Source: Duodenibacillus intestinigallinarum | Lineage (GTDB): Bacteria; Pseudomonadota; Gammaproteobacteria; Burkholderiales; Burkholderiaceae_F | NCBI GenBank assembly: GCA_019117105.1 | Contig: DXAH01000050.1 | Location: forward strand, 1 to 64,000 | Length of the DNA stretch: 64,000 bases | Direction of reading: 5' to 3' | Shown: positions 22,046 through 31,010 of the stretch, one piece after another | Position numbering within the stretch: position 1 is the stretch's first letter | Layout of the letters: the number at the start of each line of letters is the position of its first letter | Notes under the pieces: generated by a model | Databases searched by the model: none | What the model saw: only the letters and a program-made list of their open reading frames with translations | Told to the model about the DNA's origin: nothing | Translations under genes and position numbers: made by a program

Positions 22046-24739
22046 TTATCTGTTCGATCCGAGTTCGAGCGAATAAATGAGCATTGAGGCGTCTTCCGGA
22101 CAATCTGCCGCGCGATAGCCGCGGCGGCTCATAAGCCCCGCCATGGCGTCGTTGCCCTTGAGAACCCACCCCGAGAGGAGGCGAGCGCCGCGGCTACGGG
22201 CCTCGTTTTCTAGCTGTTGCATCAGGATGGCTCCAAAACCGGCGCGCTGGAATTTGTCTTCCACCACGATGCCGAATTCGGCCGTGTCGGAATCGGGGGC
22301 TTTTGTGAGGCGACCGACGGCGTGAATTTCAGGCTTTGCAATGGAAGCGCCTGCGTCGGTGATGACGAAAGCTGCTTCACGTTCGCGATCGAAGTCCGTA
22401 AAGCCGATGATTTCGTTGTCGGTGACATCGGTCGCGTCCTTGTGAAAGCGCAGATAAGCGCTCTTTTGCGAGAGTCGTTGCAGCAGGCGCTTTTCGGCGG
22501 CGAAGTCTTCAGGACGGATGCTGCGGATGCGCATCAGACCGCCGCGGCTTGTGAATTCTTCGCCAGAAGTGATCGGTGCGGGCTGCATCAGCATATGCGA
22601 GTATCGTGCGTCGGGCTCGTCGCTGCGGGCGCACAGCGCCACGCCGGCATCGAGCGACACCGCCAGTTGATCGTCGATAACGAGCGGATTGACGGAGATT
22701 TCAGCCACGGCCGGAATTTCGCACATCAGAGCGGAAATCTTAAGAAGTGTCGCTACGAGTGCGTCTTCGTTGGCTGCGGGCATGCCGCGGAAGTCGCCCA
22801 ACGCTTTGTAGACCGGGTGACGTCGGATCATGCGACGTGCCTGAGGTTCGGTAAGCGGCGCAAGTTCCACCGTACGTTCCGTGAAAATCTCGCCGGTGCG
22901 GCCACCGGCCGAGAAACTGATCGCAGCGCCGAGTACGGGGTCGGTGGCAGCGCGGATGCACACTTCGCGCAGACGTTCGCTATGGGCCATCTTCTGCACA
23001 AATACGCCCTTAAAGAGTGCCATGGGAGCGCGTTGAGCACAGCGATCACGCACGGTGTTGAACGCTTCGCGCACTTCGGATTCTGACATCAGGTTGAGAA
23101 TGACTCCGCCCGTATCGGTCTTGTGCGCAATGCCCTCGGCCGAAATCTTGACGGCCACGGGAAAGCCGATACGTCGCGCGGCGGCGGCCGCCTCGTTCTC
23201 GCCAGGTGCGAAAGTGCAGGCCAGAGAAGTGATCCCGAAGCTTTGCAGTAGTTCGGTCGTTTCGTTGTCCGAGAGAATGAAGCGCTGTTGAGCCTTAGCT
23301 TGCTTGACGATGCGTCGCGCGGCGGCAAGATCGGGTTTGCCCGCAGTGAGCGTTTCGGAAGGCGGCTGCAGGCGTTGCTTTTTGAGATTCTCGTAACGGG
23401 CCAGATTGGCAAAGGCGCGCACGGCGAGCTGCGGCGTTGCTACGCACGGCAAGCCGCCGCGCTTGAAGCTCGAACGCATCAGGCTTTCGGCAAAGGGCGC
23501 GGCCCAGCACACAACGACGGGCTTAAAGGAAGCCTTGGCGGCATTGGCTAAAAGCTGCGTGGTACGCGGTGTGGCGTTGGCGGCCGTGGGAGAAAGGGTG
23601 ACCACGACGCCGTCGACGTTGTCGTCGTCGAGGCACGCCGTGAGCGCTTGCGCGAAGAATTCTGCATCGGCGTCGGCGGCTATTGCCAGAGGGTTAGTGA
23701 CGCCGAGCTTGGCGTTGCAGATTTTGGCAAGGGTTTTTTCCGTCTGCATCGAGAAGTTGGCAAAGGCAATGCCTTCGGCGTCGGCCGCATCGGCCGTGAG
23801 CAGCGCAAAGCCCAGGCCCGTGCCGAGCATTGCCAGGCGCCCTTGTCGCGGATTCTTGTCCGTGCAGAATACTTCGAGTGTGGTGACGAACTCTTCGAGC
23901 TTGTCGCAACGGATGGCGCCCACGCGCGCAATGGCCGCGTCAAAGACGGCTTCGTCGCTGGCGGCCGTGGCAAGGCGTGCGCACGCCAGGCGCCGAGCGT
24001 TGGTGCCTCGGCCGGCCTTGAGTACGATTACCGGCTTTTGACGCACGGCATTTTTAAGCGCGGAGAAGAAACTTCTCGGGTGACGCAGTGCTTCGACGTG
24101 AAGCGCAATGATTTCGGTTTGTGGGTCTGCCACCAAAAAGTCAATCATTTCCGCGAGCGACACTTCGCTTTCAAGGCCCGAGGAAATGACGGTGGAAAAG
24201 CCGATGCCGGAGCGCTCGGCGTACTCGAGTACGGATGCCGTGACGGCGCCCGACTGGCAAAGCAGCCCGATGGAGCCGGTCTGCGCAAGACGCGGCCAAT
24301 AACTGACGTTCAAGCCGATGCTCGGGCGCATGATGCCCATCGAATCGGGGCCGATGATGCGAATGCCGGCCTCTCGTGCCATCTGCGCGATGTGTTCGCG
24401 CCAGCGACGGTCGGCTGTGAGCTCTTCATCGCCGGGGGTGATCAGTACGTTGGGAATGCCCAGCTTTTTGCACTCTTTGAGCAACCCTTCGATCTTGGAC
24501 GAGGGCGTGGCGATGACGGCCAGATCAATCTTGGCGGGGACTTCAGAAAGAGATGGCCAACACGACGTCACACCGATGTACTTGTACTTCGGGTTGACGG
24601 GATAGGCTTCGTGCACTCGTCTGCCGTTCATCACGCCGCTCCAAACAAAAGAGCCTCGGCTGCCGGGGCGGTCGCTTGCGCCGACTACGGCGACGGCTTT
24701 CGGATTAAAGGCGGAGGTCAGACTGTGCAGAATATCCAT
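22046..24739 (-). CDS. Pat-type protein lysine acetyltransferase
   Basis: The 897-residue protein joins an NDP-forming acyl-CoA synthetase-like region to a C-terminal GNAT domain, the architecture of Pat/YfiQ, which acetylates acetyl-CoA synthetase and other proteins. Domains in order are a CoA-binding fold (VAVVGASDRPGSRGSFVW, about 16-33), a succinyl-CoA synthetase-like middle, an ATP-grasp part (VAVKISAEGIAHKTDTGGV) and GNAT with QRAGFGAILM. The family's catalytic histidine site reads LATAASDE, so the synthetase reaction is probably lost, as in Pat. The start at 24739 is divergent from the small gene at 24912. Confidence 0.88.
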   Translation of the reverse strand: MDILHSLTSAFNPKAVAVVGASDRPGSRGSFVWSGVMNGRRVHEAYPVNPKYKYIGVTSCWPSLSEVPAKIDLAVIATPSSKIEGLLKECKKLGIPNVLITPGDEELTADRRWREHIAQMAREAGIRIIGPDSMGIMRPSIGLNVSYWPRLAQTGSIGLLCQSGAVTASVLEYAERSGIGFSTVISSGLESEVSLAEMIDFLVADPQTEIIALHVEALRHPRSFFSALKNAVRQKPVIVLKAGRGTNARRLACARLATAASDEAVFDAAIARVGAIRCDKLEEFVTTLEVFCTDKNPRQGRLAMLGTGLGFALLTADAADAEGIAFANFSMQTEKTLAKICNAKLGVTNPLAIAADADAEFFAQALTACLDDDNVDGVVVTLSPTAANATPRTTQLLANAAKASFKPVVVCWAAPFAESLMRSSFKRGGLPCVATPQLAVRAFANLARYENLKKQRLQPPSETLTAGKPDLAAARRIVKQAKAQQRFILSDNETTELLQSFGITSLACTFAPGENEAAAAARRIGFPVAVKISAEGIAHKTDTGGVILNLMSESEVREAFNTVRDRCAQRAPMALFKGVFVQKMAHSERLREVCIRAATDPVLGAAISFSAGGRTGEIFTERTVELAPLTEPQARRMIRRHPVYKALGDFRGMPAANEDALVATLLKISALMCEIPAVAEISVNPLVIDDQLAVSLDAGVALCARSDEPDARYSHMLMQPAPITSGEEFTSRGGLMRIRSIRPEDFAAEKRLLQRLSQKSAYLRFHKDATDVTDNEIIGFTDFDREREAAFVITDAGASIAKPEIHAVGRLTKAPDSDTAEFGIVVEDKFQRAGFGAILMQQLENEARSRGARLLSGWVLKGNDAMAGLMSRRGYRAADCPEDASMLIYSLELGSNR

Positions 24740-24911
24740 GGCAAGACACAAAGACGAAAGAAAGGCGCGACTTGGCGACAAAGCACAACGCGCCGCAATT
24801 TCCTATCATTTACAGATGTCTGATTTTAACCGCGCGGCGACGGTTGCTTGTGTCGAATCGAGCGATGGCCGGGGACCGACGCGCATCGGAAAACAAAATT
24901 TTTGTCAGCAA

Positions 24912-25154
24912 ATGCATCAGAAGGAAGAACTGACCACGGCGCCGCCCGAGCGCTGGCTCAAAGCCGACGGCAGCACCGTCTCTTGCACGGAAAAGGTAAA
25001 GGTGCTCGAAGAAAACTGGGAGGAGGTGAAAGCGCTGCTGCAGGATGTGCTTGACGACGCCGTCCTGATGGGATGCACCGAGCAGCAGGTCAAGGCCGAA
25101 TACAAGCGCTTGATCGATGCGCTTCAATGCGGATTTGAGGAGCAGAAAAGCTGA
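24912..25154 (+). CDS. Small conserved protein of unknown function
   Basis: The 80-residue product contains PPERWLKADGSTVSCTEKVK and an amphipathic helical C-terminal half (VLEENWEEVKALLQ and onward). I recall similar short proteins with this block as common, uncharacterised neighbours in Burkholderiales. No signal peptide or membrane segment is seen. The frame is open upstream to 24738, but homologues appear to begin near this ATG. No strong ribosome site is visible, so the start is uncertain. Confidence 0.7.
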   Translation: MHQKEELTTAPPERWLKADGSTVSCTEKVKVLEENWEEVKALLQDVLDDAVLMGCTEQQVKAEYKRLIDALQCGFEEQKS

Positions 25155-25171
25155 GAATTTCGCACGCGTGT

Positions 25172-25188
25172 TTGCACGTTTTGTGCAA
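25172..25188. promoter_or_regulatory. TTGCAC-N5-GTGCAA inverted repeat before the second DUF362 gene
   Basis: A perfect 6-bp inverted repeat lies about 65 bases before the DUF362 start. A TATAAT-like GATAAT (25211-25216) follows. The repeat would be centred about 40 bases before a start site set by that -10, a typical place for an activator. The TGCA cores resemble the LysR box at 19642. Confidence 0.35.
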
Positions 25189-25252
25189 TGCGAGCTGCCG
25201 CTGGCGGTTCGATAATGGTGCAATGGAAGTTTCTGTTTCGGAGGCTACTGAC

Positions 25253-26317
25253 ATGAGCCGATACGCATGTTGTGACAAACACGGGCTATCGCGACGCGAT
25301 TTGCTCAAAGGCGTTGCGGCCGGTGCCGTGACGGCAGCTTCGCCGTTGGCGGCAACGGCGGCAAAGGAAGGTAAGAAGATGACAACGACTGAAACGATGG
25401 GCCAGGCCCCGGTGGCGGCCTGCAAGAAGGTTGCGGCCGATGCGCCGGGCGCAAAAGCCAAGGTGTATTTCTCGCGCAAGATCGACGCGCAGACGCTGAT
25501 CGATCTCTATGAACGTATCAACGAAGGCATCTACGGCAAGGTGGCCATTAAGCTGCACACTGGCGAAAAGAACGGTCCCAACATTCTGCCCCGAGACATG
25601 GTGAAGGCGTTCCAGGCCACGGTGCCTGACTCCGTGATCGTGGAAACCAACACGCTTTACGAAGGCGACCGCTTTACGACCGAACAGCATCTTGAAACGC
25701 TCAAGGTCAATGGCTGGACGTTCTGCCCGGTTGACATCATGGACGCCGAGGGCACGGTTAATTTGCCGGTGCGTGGCGGCAAGCACTTCAAGGAAGTCTC
25801 CATGGGCGGGCATATCGTCAATTACGACTCCATGATTGTGCTCACGCACTTCAAGGGTCATGCGATGGGCGGCTTCGGCGGCTCGATGAAGAACATCGCC
25901 ATCGGTTGCGCCGACGGCCGTATTGGCAAGGCGCAGGTGCATGCGATTGACGACGTCTCCAAGCCCTGGGATCAGTGGCCCGCCAAGGAACGGCTGATGG
26001 AAACGATGGCTGAATCGGCCAAGGCCGTGATTGACTATTTCGGCAAGCATATCGTTTATATCAACGTGATGCGCCGTATGTCTGTGGACTGCGACTGCGC
26101 GGGCACTGCTGCAGCCGAGCCAACCATCGAGGACGTGGGCATTCTCGCTTCGACCGATATTCTCGCCATTGACCAGGCTTGCGTTGATCTGGTTTACGCC
26201 ACGCCGCACAACCACGATCTGGTCGAACGCATCGAGTCGCGCGTGGGTATGCATCAGCTCACCGCCATGCGCGAACTGAAGATGGGTAGCGACCGATACA
26301 CGCTCATCGAAGTCTGA
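25253..26317 (+). CDS. Tat-exported DUF362 protein (second copy)
   Basis: The 354-residue protein has a strong twin-arginine signal, HGLSRRDLLKGVAAGAVTAA (about 10-29). The DUF362 core is AIKLHTGEKNGPNILPRDMV and VLTHFKGHAMGGFGGSMKNI, followed by a cysteine-bearing stretch (VDCDCAG). A GGAGG site supports the start at 25253. Function is unknown. It shares family and export route with the minus-strand copy at 17277 but is on the other strand with its own promoter region and terminator, so it looks like a single-gene unit. Confidence 0.82.
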   Translation: MSRYACCDKHGLSRRDLLKGVAAGAVTAASPLAATAAKEGKKMTTTETMGQAPVAACKKVAADAPGAKAKVYFSRKIDAQTLIDLYERINEGIYGKVAIKLHTGEKNGPNILPRDMVKAFQATVPDSVIVETNTLYEGDRFTTEQHLETLKVNGWTFCPVDIMDAEGTVNLPVRGGKHFKEVSMGGHIVNYDSMIVLTHFKGHAMGGFGGSMKNIAIGCADGRIGKAQVHAIDDVSKPWDQWPAKERLMETMAESAKAVIDYFGKHIVYINVMRRMSVDCDCAGTAAAEPTIEDVGILASTDILAIDQACVDLVYATPHNHDLVERIESRVGMHQLTAMRELKMGSDRYTLIEV

Positions 26318-26342
26318 CGAGAACGATAAGAGACCCGTATAA

Positions 26343-26372
26343 GCAAAAACGCCCGAAACCGGGCGTTTTTGC
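26343..26372. terminator. Bidirectional terminator after the DUF362 gene
   Basis: GCAAAAACGCCCG (26343-26355) pairs perfectly with CGGGCGTTTTTGC (26360-26372) around AAAC. It separates the convergent DUF362 gene and the basic-tail protein gene. Confidence 0.9.
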
Positions 26373-26410
26373 ATTGCGACGCTGTCATTGCAGCGCTTTG
26401 CGTTGTCGAA

Positions 26411-27109
26411 TCAAGCTGCCGAGGCTTCCGAAGCTTTCGTGCGGCGCGTCGTGCGACGGGCTACAGCGGGCTTGGCGGCGCTCTTTTCGTCGGAGACTGC
26501 CTTGGCCTTCGTGGACTTGGGCTTACCGGCAGCAGCGGCGGCGCGCTTTTGCACCAGCGACTTTTCCGGCCGCGTCGGGCGCAGAATCTTCTTGTTTTCA
26601 GCGGCAAGACGTTCGGCCTCGGCCTTGGCGGCGGCTTCGGCCTGTTCGTCTTCGGCCGTTCTCATGGAAATGCGAACGACAGGAGGAGCCACTGCGGCTT
26701 CCTCTTCCTTGACGCCCCACATGGCGAGAATTTCAGACTGCGAGGGAGCGGCCTGACGTTCGCGGCGGGCGACGACGCTTGCGCGCACGATCTTTTCGAT
26801 ATCGGGAAGCGGAAGACGATTGAGATCCGTAAACTCGATGAGGCTGTGTTCGGCATCGATGCCCTTCAGAGTCGGGACGAAGGGTTCGATGACGGACTTT
26901 TCGGCAATGTAAAGCGTGAGCGACTTTTCGCGGGATTCAAGACCGAAGAGCGGTCCCCCGTTGAGTTCATAAAAAACAAGACCGAAACGCTTGCTCTCAC
27001 GCACGCCGCGTGCAGCACGGCGAATCAGACTTGCAACTCGGGCCATAGCGACGCGACGATCCGGCGGCAATCCTTGAAGGAAAACGCCCAAAACCGTAGC
27101 TCCAACCAT
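26411..27109 (-). CDS. Uncharacterised protein with basic, Ala/Lys-rich tail
   Basis: The 232-residue protein was not recognised. Residues 1-130 look folded, with a hydrophobic start (MVGATVLGVFLQGLPPDRR) and a stretch GLVFYELNGGPLFGLESREK. From about residue 155 it becomes a charged coiled segment (EAAAKAEAERLAAENKK) and then a histone H1-like tail rich in Ala, Lys, Arg and Thr. A GGGAGG site precedes the ATG at 27109. It could bind nucleic acid or polyanions through the tail. That is inference only. Confidence 0.7.
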   Translation of the reverse strand: MVGATVLGVFLQGLPPDRRVAMARVASLIRRAARGVRESKRFGLVFYELNGGPLFGLESREKSLTLYIAEKSVIEPFVPTLKGIDAEHSLIEFTDLNRLPLPDIEKIVRASVVARRERQAAPSQSEILAMWGVKEEEAAVAPPVVRISMRTAEDEQAEAAAKAEAERLAAENKKILRPTRPEKSLVQKRAAAAAGKPKSTKAKAVSDEKSAAKPAVARRTTRRTKASEASAA

Positions 27110-27260
27110 AAAACCTCCCAAAATCACACATGCCGGTACGGAAAAATTTTCCGCACAAAGAAACACTTAATTTTACCCGATTTGGGAACTGTTTTCACGA
27201 TGTCAATTTGTCCAATTGTGCGGCGGCGATAAGGGAAGTCTTTGATTTTTCAGGATTTTG

Positions 27261-27767
27261 TCAGCGGTTGCGATAGAAGGTGTAAGTCGCCGTGAAGGGC
27301 ACTTTGAGCGTGGCCCCCAATTGAGACGGCGAACAGCGCGTGAGCGGTACGCCGCCTTTGCCGTCGGTGCGCTTGACGTGAGTGATCCCTGTGAGCATGC
27401 CTTCCTTGCCGCGCGAGGTAGTGCGGTAAACGAGGTCTCGCAGATTGCCCGGTGTTGCCTTGTCGGCGTGCTTTTCAATCTTGGCGGCCAGAATGGAGCC
27501 GTCTTTGGCAAAAAAGCTTCCTTCAGAGCCCTGGCGAGCAACGACGCGCCCCTTGCCGTCTGTGAGTTCGGCCTGCGGGGTGATGAATTTCCAGTAACGA
27601 CCGTTGGCGTCTGCCGTGCACTGAAACTGCTGCACGCCCTTGGCTGTGAGTACGAAAGCGGCCGAACTGTCGGCGCCGGGAGACAAGGGATCGAAAATGT
27701 TCTGGATGGTCGAGCAGCCAGCAAGAACGAACGAAAGAGCAAGCGGAAGAAGACGGCGATAGGACAT
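27261..27767 (-). CDS. DUF3455-type lipoprotein
   Basis: The 168-residue product has a lipoprotein signal with lipobox LAGC (cysteine near residue 18), so it is anchored to a membrane. The mature part has AKGVQQFQCTADANGRYWKF, a DGSILAAK segment and a GVPLTRCSPSQLGATLKVPF end. These are typical of DUF3455, a family of unknown function found in many proteobacteria. It stands alone on the minus strand. Confidence 0.75.
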   Translation of the reverse strand: MSYRRLLPLALSFVLAGCSTIQNIFDPLSPGADSSAAFVLTAKGVQQFQCTADANGRYWKFITPQAELTDGKGRVVARQGSEGSFFAKDGSILAAKIEKHADKATPGNLRDLVYRTTSRGKEGMLTGITHVKRTDGKGGVPLTRCSPSQLGATLKVPFTATYTFYRNR

Positions 27768-28060
27768 GGTTTGCAACAAGGTCAACGAGAAAGCGACAGG
27801 CATGAAATTTTAGTGCCTGCGGCTCCTCTTTTCGGCTGAAGAAAAAAGTCGTGCGGATCGATAGGCTATCGGTATGAAGAACAACGAGAAAAACTCAAAA
27901 TTTGCGGCGTGCAAATCGTCAAAGTTTTGGCAGAATTCTTAACAATGTTGTTTACCCCCATGCACGGGCGTTTCGGGAAGCGAAAACGCCCGCGCGGTTT
28001 CGCGCGCGTCCGGCGACAAATGAGAAGCGGGAGCGTGCAACGGCACATGGAGAATACGTC
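27768..28060 (+). promoter_or_regulatory. Leader region of the 2-oxoacid oxidoreductase operon
   Basis: This 293-base spacer has no supported gene. It contains CGGGCGTTT (27965-27973) pairing with AAACGCCCG (27984-27992) and directly next to it CGCGCG-GTTT-CGCGCG (27991-28006). The two stems share bases 27991-27992, so they partly compete. No promoter could be placed with confidence. Confidence 0.4.
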
Positions 28061-28627
28061 GTGTATCAGATCAGAATCCACGGCCGCGGAGGGCAGGGCG
28101 TCGTTACCGCCGCCGAAATGCTCAGCGTGGCGGCCTTTACTGAAGGCCATTGGGCGCAGGCGTTCCCGAGCTTCGGCTCCGAACGCACCGGCGCGCCCGT
28201 GGTTGCCTTCGCCCGCATTGATGAAAAAGAAATCCGCCTGCGTGAACCGATTCAGGAGCCCGATGTGGTGCTCGTGCAGGACCGCACGCTTTTGGAAAGC
28301 GAAGACGTCTTTGGCGGCATTCGTCCCGACGGCTACGTCCTGATCAACAGCTCCTCGACGCCTGAAGAACTCGGACTCGGCGAGCTCATCGCCCGACTTC
28401 CCAAGGGACATGTCCAGACGGTGCCCGCCACGCGTTTTGCCATTGAAAACATCGGGCGGCCGTTACCCGGCGCAGGCATGCTCGCAGGCTTTGCCGCCAT
28501 GACGGGCGCCATCACGCTCGAAAATGTTCAGGCGGCTTACAACGCGCGATTCGGCGGCAAGATTGCCGAAGCCAATGCCAAGGTCGCTCAGGCAGCCTGG
28601 GATCACGTCAAAGCCCAATTGAAGTAA
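28061..28627 (+). CDS. 2-oxoacid:acceptor oxidoreductase, gamma subunit
   Basis: The 188-residue protein has the gamma-subunit start YQIRIHGRGGQGVVTAAEML and FPSFGSERTGAPVVAFARI. It is part of an enzyme that oxidatively decarboxylates a 2-oxoacid to an acyl-CoA with thiamine diphosphate. The start is GTG at 28061 with GGAGA upstream. The longer frame to 27902 is not supported by homology. It heads a four-gene operon with the alpha gene 14 bases on. Confidence 0.88.
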   Translation: MYQIRIHGRGGQGVVTAAEMLSVAAFTEGHWAQAFPSFGSERTGAPVVAFARIDEKEIRLREPIQEPDVVLVQDRTLLESEDVFGGIRPDGYVLINSSSTPEELGLGELIARLPKGHVQTVPATRFAIENIGRPLPGAGMLAGFAAMTGAITLENVQAAYNARFGGKIAEANAKVAQAAWDHVKAQLK

Positions 28628-28641
28628 GCGGAGGAAAACTG

Positions 28642-29886
28642 ATGCTCAAGCAAATTGAAGGCAGTCAGGGCGTTGCGCAGGCTGTTGCGCTGTGCCGACC
28701 CGAAGTGATCTGCGCGTATCCGATTTCGCCGCAGACCCATATTGTGGAAGCGCTCGGCACGATGACCCGCAAGGGGCTGATCCCTAACTGCGAATACATT
28801 AACGTCGAAAGCGAATTTGCCGCCATGTCGGTGGCCATCGGCGCCAGCGTGGGCGGCGCCCGCGCCTACACCGCGACGGCCTCTCAGGGCCTGCTCTACA
28901 TGGTCGAAGCTGTCTACAACGCTTCCGGTCTGGGTCTGCCCATCGTAATGACCGTTGCCAATCGCGCCATCGGCGCGCCGATCAACATCTGGAACGACCA
29001 TTCGGACTCGATGAGCCAGCGCGACAGCGGCTGGATTCAGATCTTTGCCGAAACGAACCAGGAAGCGGCCGACCTTCACATTCAGGCTTTCCGCATCGCC
29101 GAAGAGCTCTCGCTGCCGGTGATGGTCTGCATGGACGGCTTTGTGCTCACGCACGCCTTTGAACGCATTGACATTCCCTCTCAGGAAGAAGTCGACAAGT
29201 TCCTGCCGCCCTATTCACCCCGCCAAGAACTCGACCCGAGCGATCCGATCTCCATCGGTGCTATGGTCGGTCCCGAGGCCTTTACCGAAGTGCGTTATCT
29301 TGCGCACGTCAAACAGCGCCAGGCGCTTGAACTTATCCCGCAGGTGGCTGCCGAATTCAAGGAAGTGTTCGGACGCAGCTCGGGCGGCCTCGTGCACACC
29401 TATCGCTGCGAAGATGCCGATATCCGCATCGTTGCCATGGGATCGTGCCTGGGCACGATCAAGGACGCCGTCGACGAACTGCGCGAAGAGTCGGATCTCA
29501 AGATCGGCGTCGTGGGTGTCAAGTGCTTCCGCCCGTTCCCGGTCGAAGTGATGGGCGAAGCCCTTGAAGGCGCCAAGACCGTGGTCGTGCTCGAACGTAC
29601 GCTTGCCGTGGGTTCGGGCGGCGTGCTGAGCCGTGACATCATGGTGTCGCTCAAGGATCCGAACGTTGCCCGCTACACGGTTATCGCCGGTCTGGGCGGC
29701 CGCGCCATCACGAAGGCTTCCCTCAAGAAGATGCTAAAGGATGCAGCGGCGCATCAACTCGAAGCGCTTACCTTTATGGATCTCAACAAGGAACTCGTTG
29801 AGCGTCAGCTGGAACGCGAGCGCAAGACCCGCAAGTCCGGCCCCGTGCCCGAAGCATTGATCCGCGATGCGGCGATGCACCAGTAA
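28642..29886 (+). CDS. 2-oxoacid:acceptor oxidoreductase, alpha subunit
   Basis: The 414-residue protein has the alpha-subunit pyrimidine-binding domain with GSQGVAQAVALCRPEVICAY and PISPQTHIVEAL. ESEFAAMSVAIGASVGGARA follows, then the transketolase C-terminal-like domain with GVVGVKCFRPFPVEV. It pairs with the beta subunit to form the thiamine site. The usual annotation is pyruvate or 2-ketoisovalerate:ferredoxin oxidoreductase. The true substrate cannot be fixed from sequence alone. Confidence 0.9.
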   Translation: MLKQIEGSQGVAQAVALCRPEVICAYPISPQTHIVEALGTMTRKGLIPNCEYINVESEFAAMSVAIGASVGGARAYTATASQGLLYMVEAVYNASGLGLPIVMTVANRAIGAPINIWNDHSDSMSQRDSGWIQIFAETNQEAADLHIQAFRIAEELSLPVMVCMDGFVLTHAFERIDIPSQEEVDKFLPPYSPRQELDPSDPISIGAMVGPEAFTEVRYLAHVKQRQALELIPQVAAEFKEVFGRSSGGLVHTYRCEDADIRIVAMGSCLGTIKDAVDELREESDLKIGVVGVKCFRPFPVEVMGEALEGAKTVVVLERTLAVGSGGVLSRDIMVSLKDPNVARYTVIAGLGGRAITKASLKKMLKDAAAHQLEALTFMDLNKELVERQLERERKTRKSGPVPEALIRDAAMHQ

Positions 29887-29907
29887 CGTCAAAAGAGGCA
29901 ATACCAA

Positions 29908-30969
29908 ATGCAGGAATCAGCAATCCGCTTTTATCAAACGGGCACCTGGACGGTCGGCAATCGCCTCCTTGACCCGACGGATCGTACCGTTCAGTCTTCT
30001 CAGGAGCGTCACAACGCTCTGAATTCCGGTCACCGCGCCTGCCAGGGTTGCGGCGAAGCACTCGGCGCACGCTACGCAGTTGACGCGGCCTTTGCCGCCA
30101 CCAACGGCCAGATCATTGCTACCAACGCCACGGGCTGCCTGGAAGTCTTCTCCACGCCGTATCCCGAAAGCGCCTGGCAGCTGCCGTGGTTCCATTCGCT
30201 TTTCGGCAATACGGCGGCCGTTGCGACCGGTCTGGCCGCTGCCGCGCGCGTCAAGGCTCGCAAGAAGGGCGGCGAAGCCGTCCGCATCCTTGCTCTGGGC
30301 GGTGACGGCGGCACCACCGACATCGGCTTCGGTTGCCTCTCTGGCATGTTCGAGCGCAACGACGACGTGCTCTATATCTGCTTTGACAACGAGGCCTACA
30401 TGAACACCGGCGTGCAGCGTTCCTCGGCAACGCCTCCGGCGGCCCGTACGGCGACGACGATGCCGACGCCCGATTTCCCGGGCAACAGTTTCGGTCAGGG
30501 CAAGAACGTGCCCGCCATCGCCATGGCGCACGGCATTCCCTACGTGGCAACTGCCACCGTGGCCGATCTGCACGATCTGGAACGCAAGGTGCGTTATGCA
30601 ATGAGTTTTCACGGCGCGCGCTATATCCACATTCTCGTTCCATGCCCGCTTGGCTGGGGCGCTCCGTCGGCCAAGACGATTGAACTCGCGCGTCTTGCAC
30701 ACGAAACCGGTTTGTTCCCGGTCTTTGAAGCCGAATACGGTGAGGTAACCAATGTTTCCAAGATCCGTCGCAAGCAGCCCGTCGAGAAGTATCTGATGCT
30801 GCAGAAGCGCTTTGCGCACTTGTTCGGCAAGAAGGGCAATCCGGAAATCGTGCAGCGCATGCAGGCGCTTGCCGATCGCAACATCGCCCGCTACGGCTTG
30901 CTCGGCGACGAGCAGGGCGACGATATTCCGGTGCCCGAACAGGCCGAAGAACGTCATCATGTGATTTGA
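29908..30969 (+). CDS. 2-oxoacid:acceptor oxidoreductase, beta subunit
   Basis: The 353-residue protein binds thiamine diphosphate through GGDGGTTDIGF and the following FDNEAYMNTG. It also carries a proximal [4Fe-4S] site: CxxC in GHRACQGCGE, then NATGCLEV, then VPCPLGWG. It has the conserved LPWFHSLFGNTAAVATGLAA. Beta follows alpha by 21 bases. Length is normal for the phenylglyoxylate/pyruvate oxidoreductase beta group. Confidence 0.9.
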   Translation: MQESAIRFYQTGTWTVGNRLLDPTDRTVQSSQERHNALNSGHRACQGCGEALGARYAVDAAFAATNGQIIATNATGCLEVFSTPYPESAWQLPWFHSLFGNTAAVATGLAAAARVKARKKGGEAVRILALGGDGGTTDIGFGCLSGMFERNDDVLYICFDNEAYMNTGVQRSSATPPAARTATTMPTPDFPGNSFGQGKNVPAIAMAHGIPYVATATVADLHDLERKVRYAMSFHGARYIHILVPCPLGWGAPSAKTIELARLAHETGLFPVFEAEYGEVTNVSKIRRKQPVEKYLMLQKRFAHLFGKKGNPEIVQRMQALADRNIARYGLLGDEQGDDIPVPEQAEERHHVI

Positions 30970-31010
30970 TCCGCTGTCAAAGCGACTGACTGTGAGCGGA
31001 AGTTAAGAAA

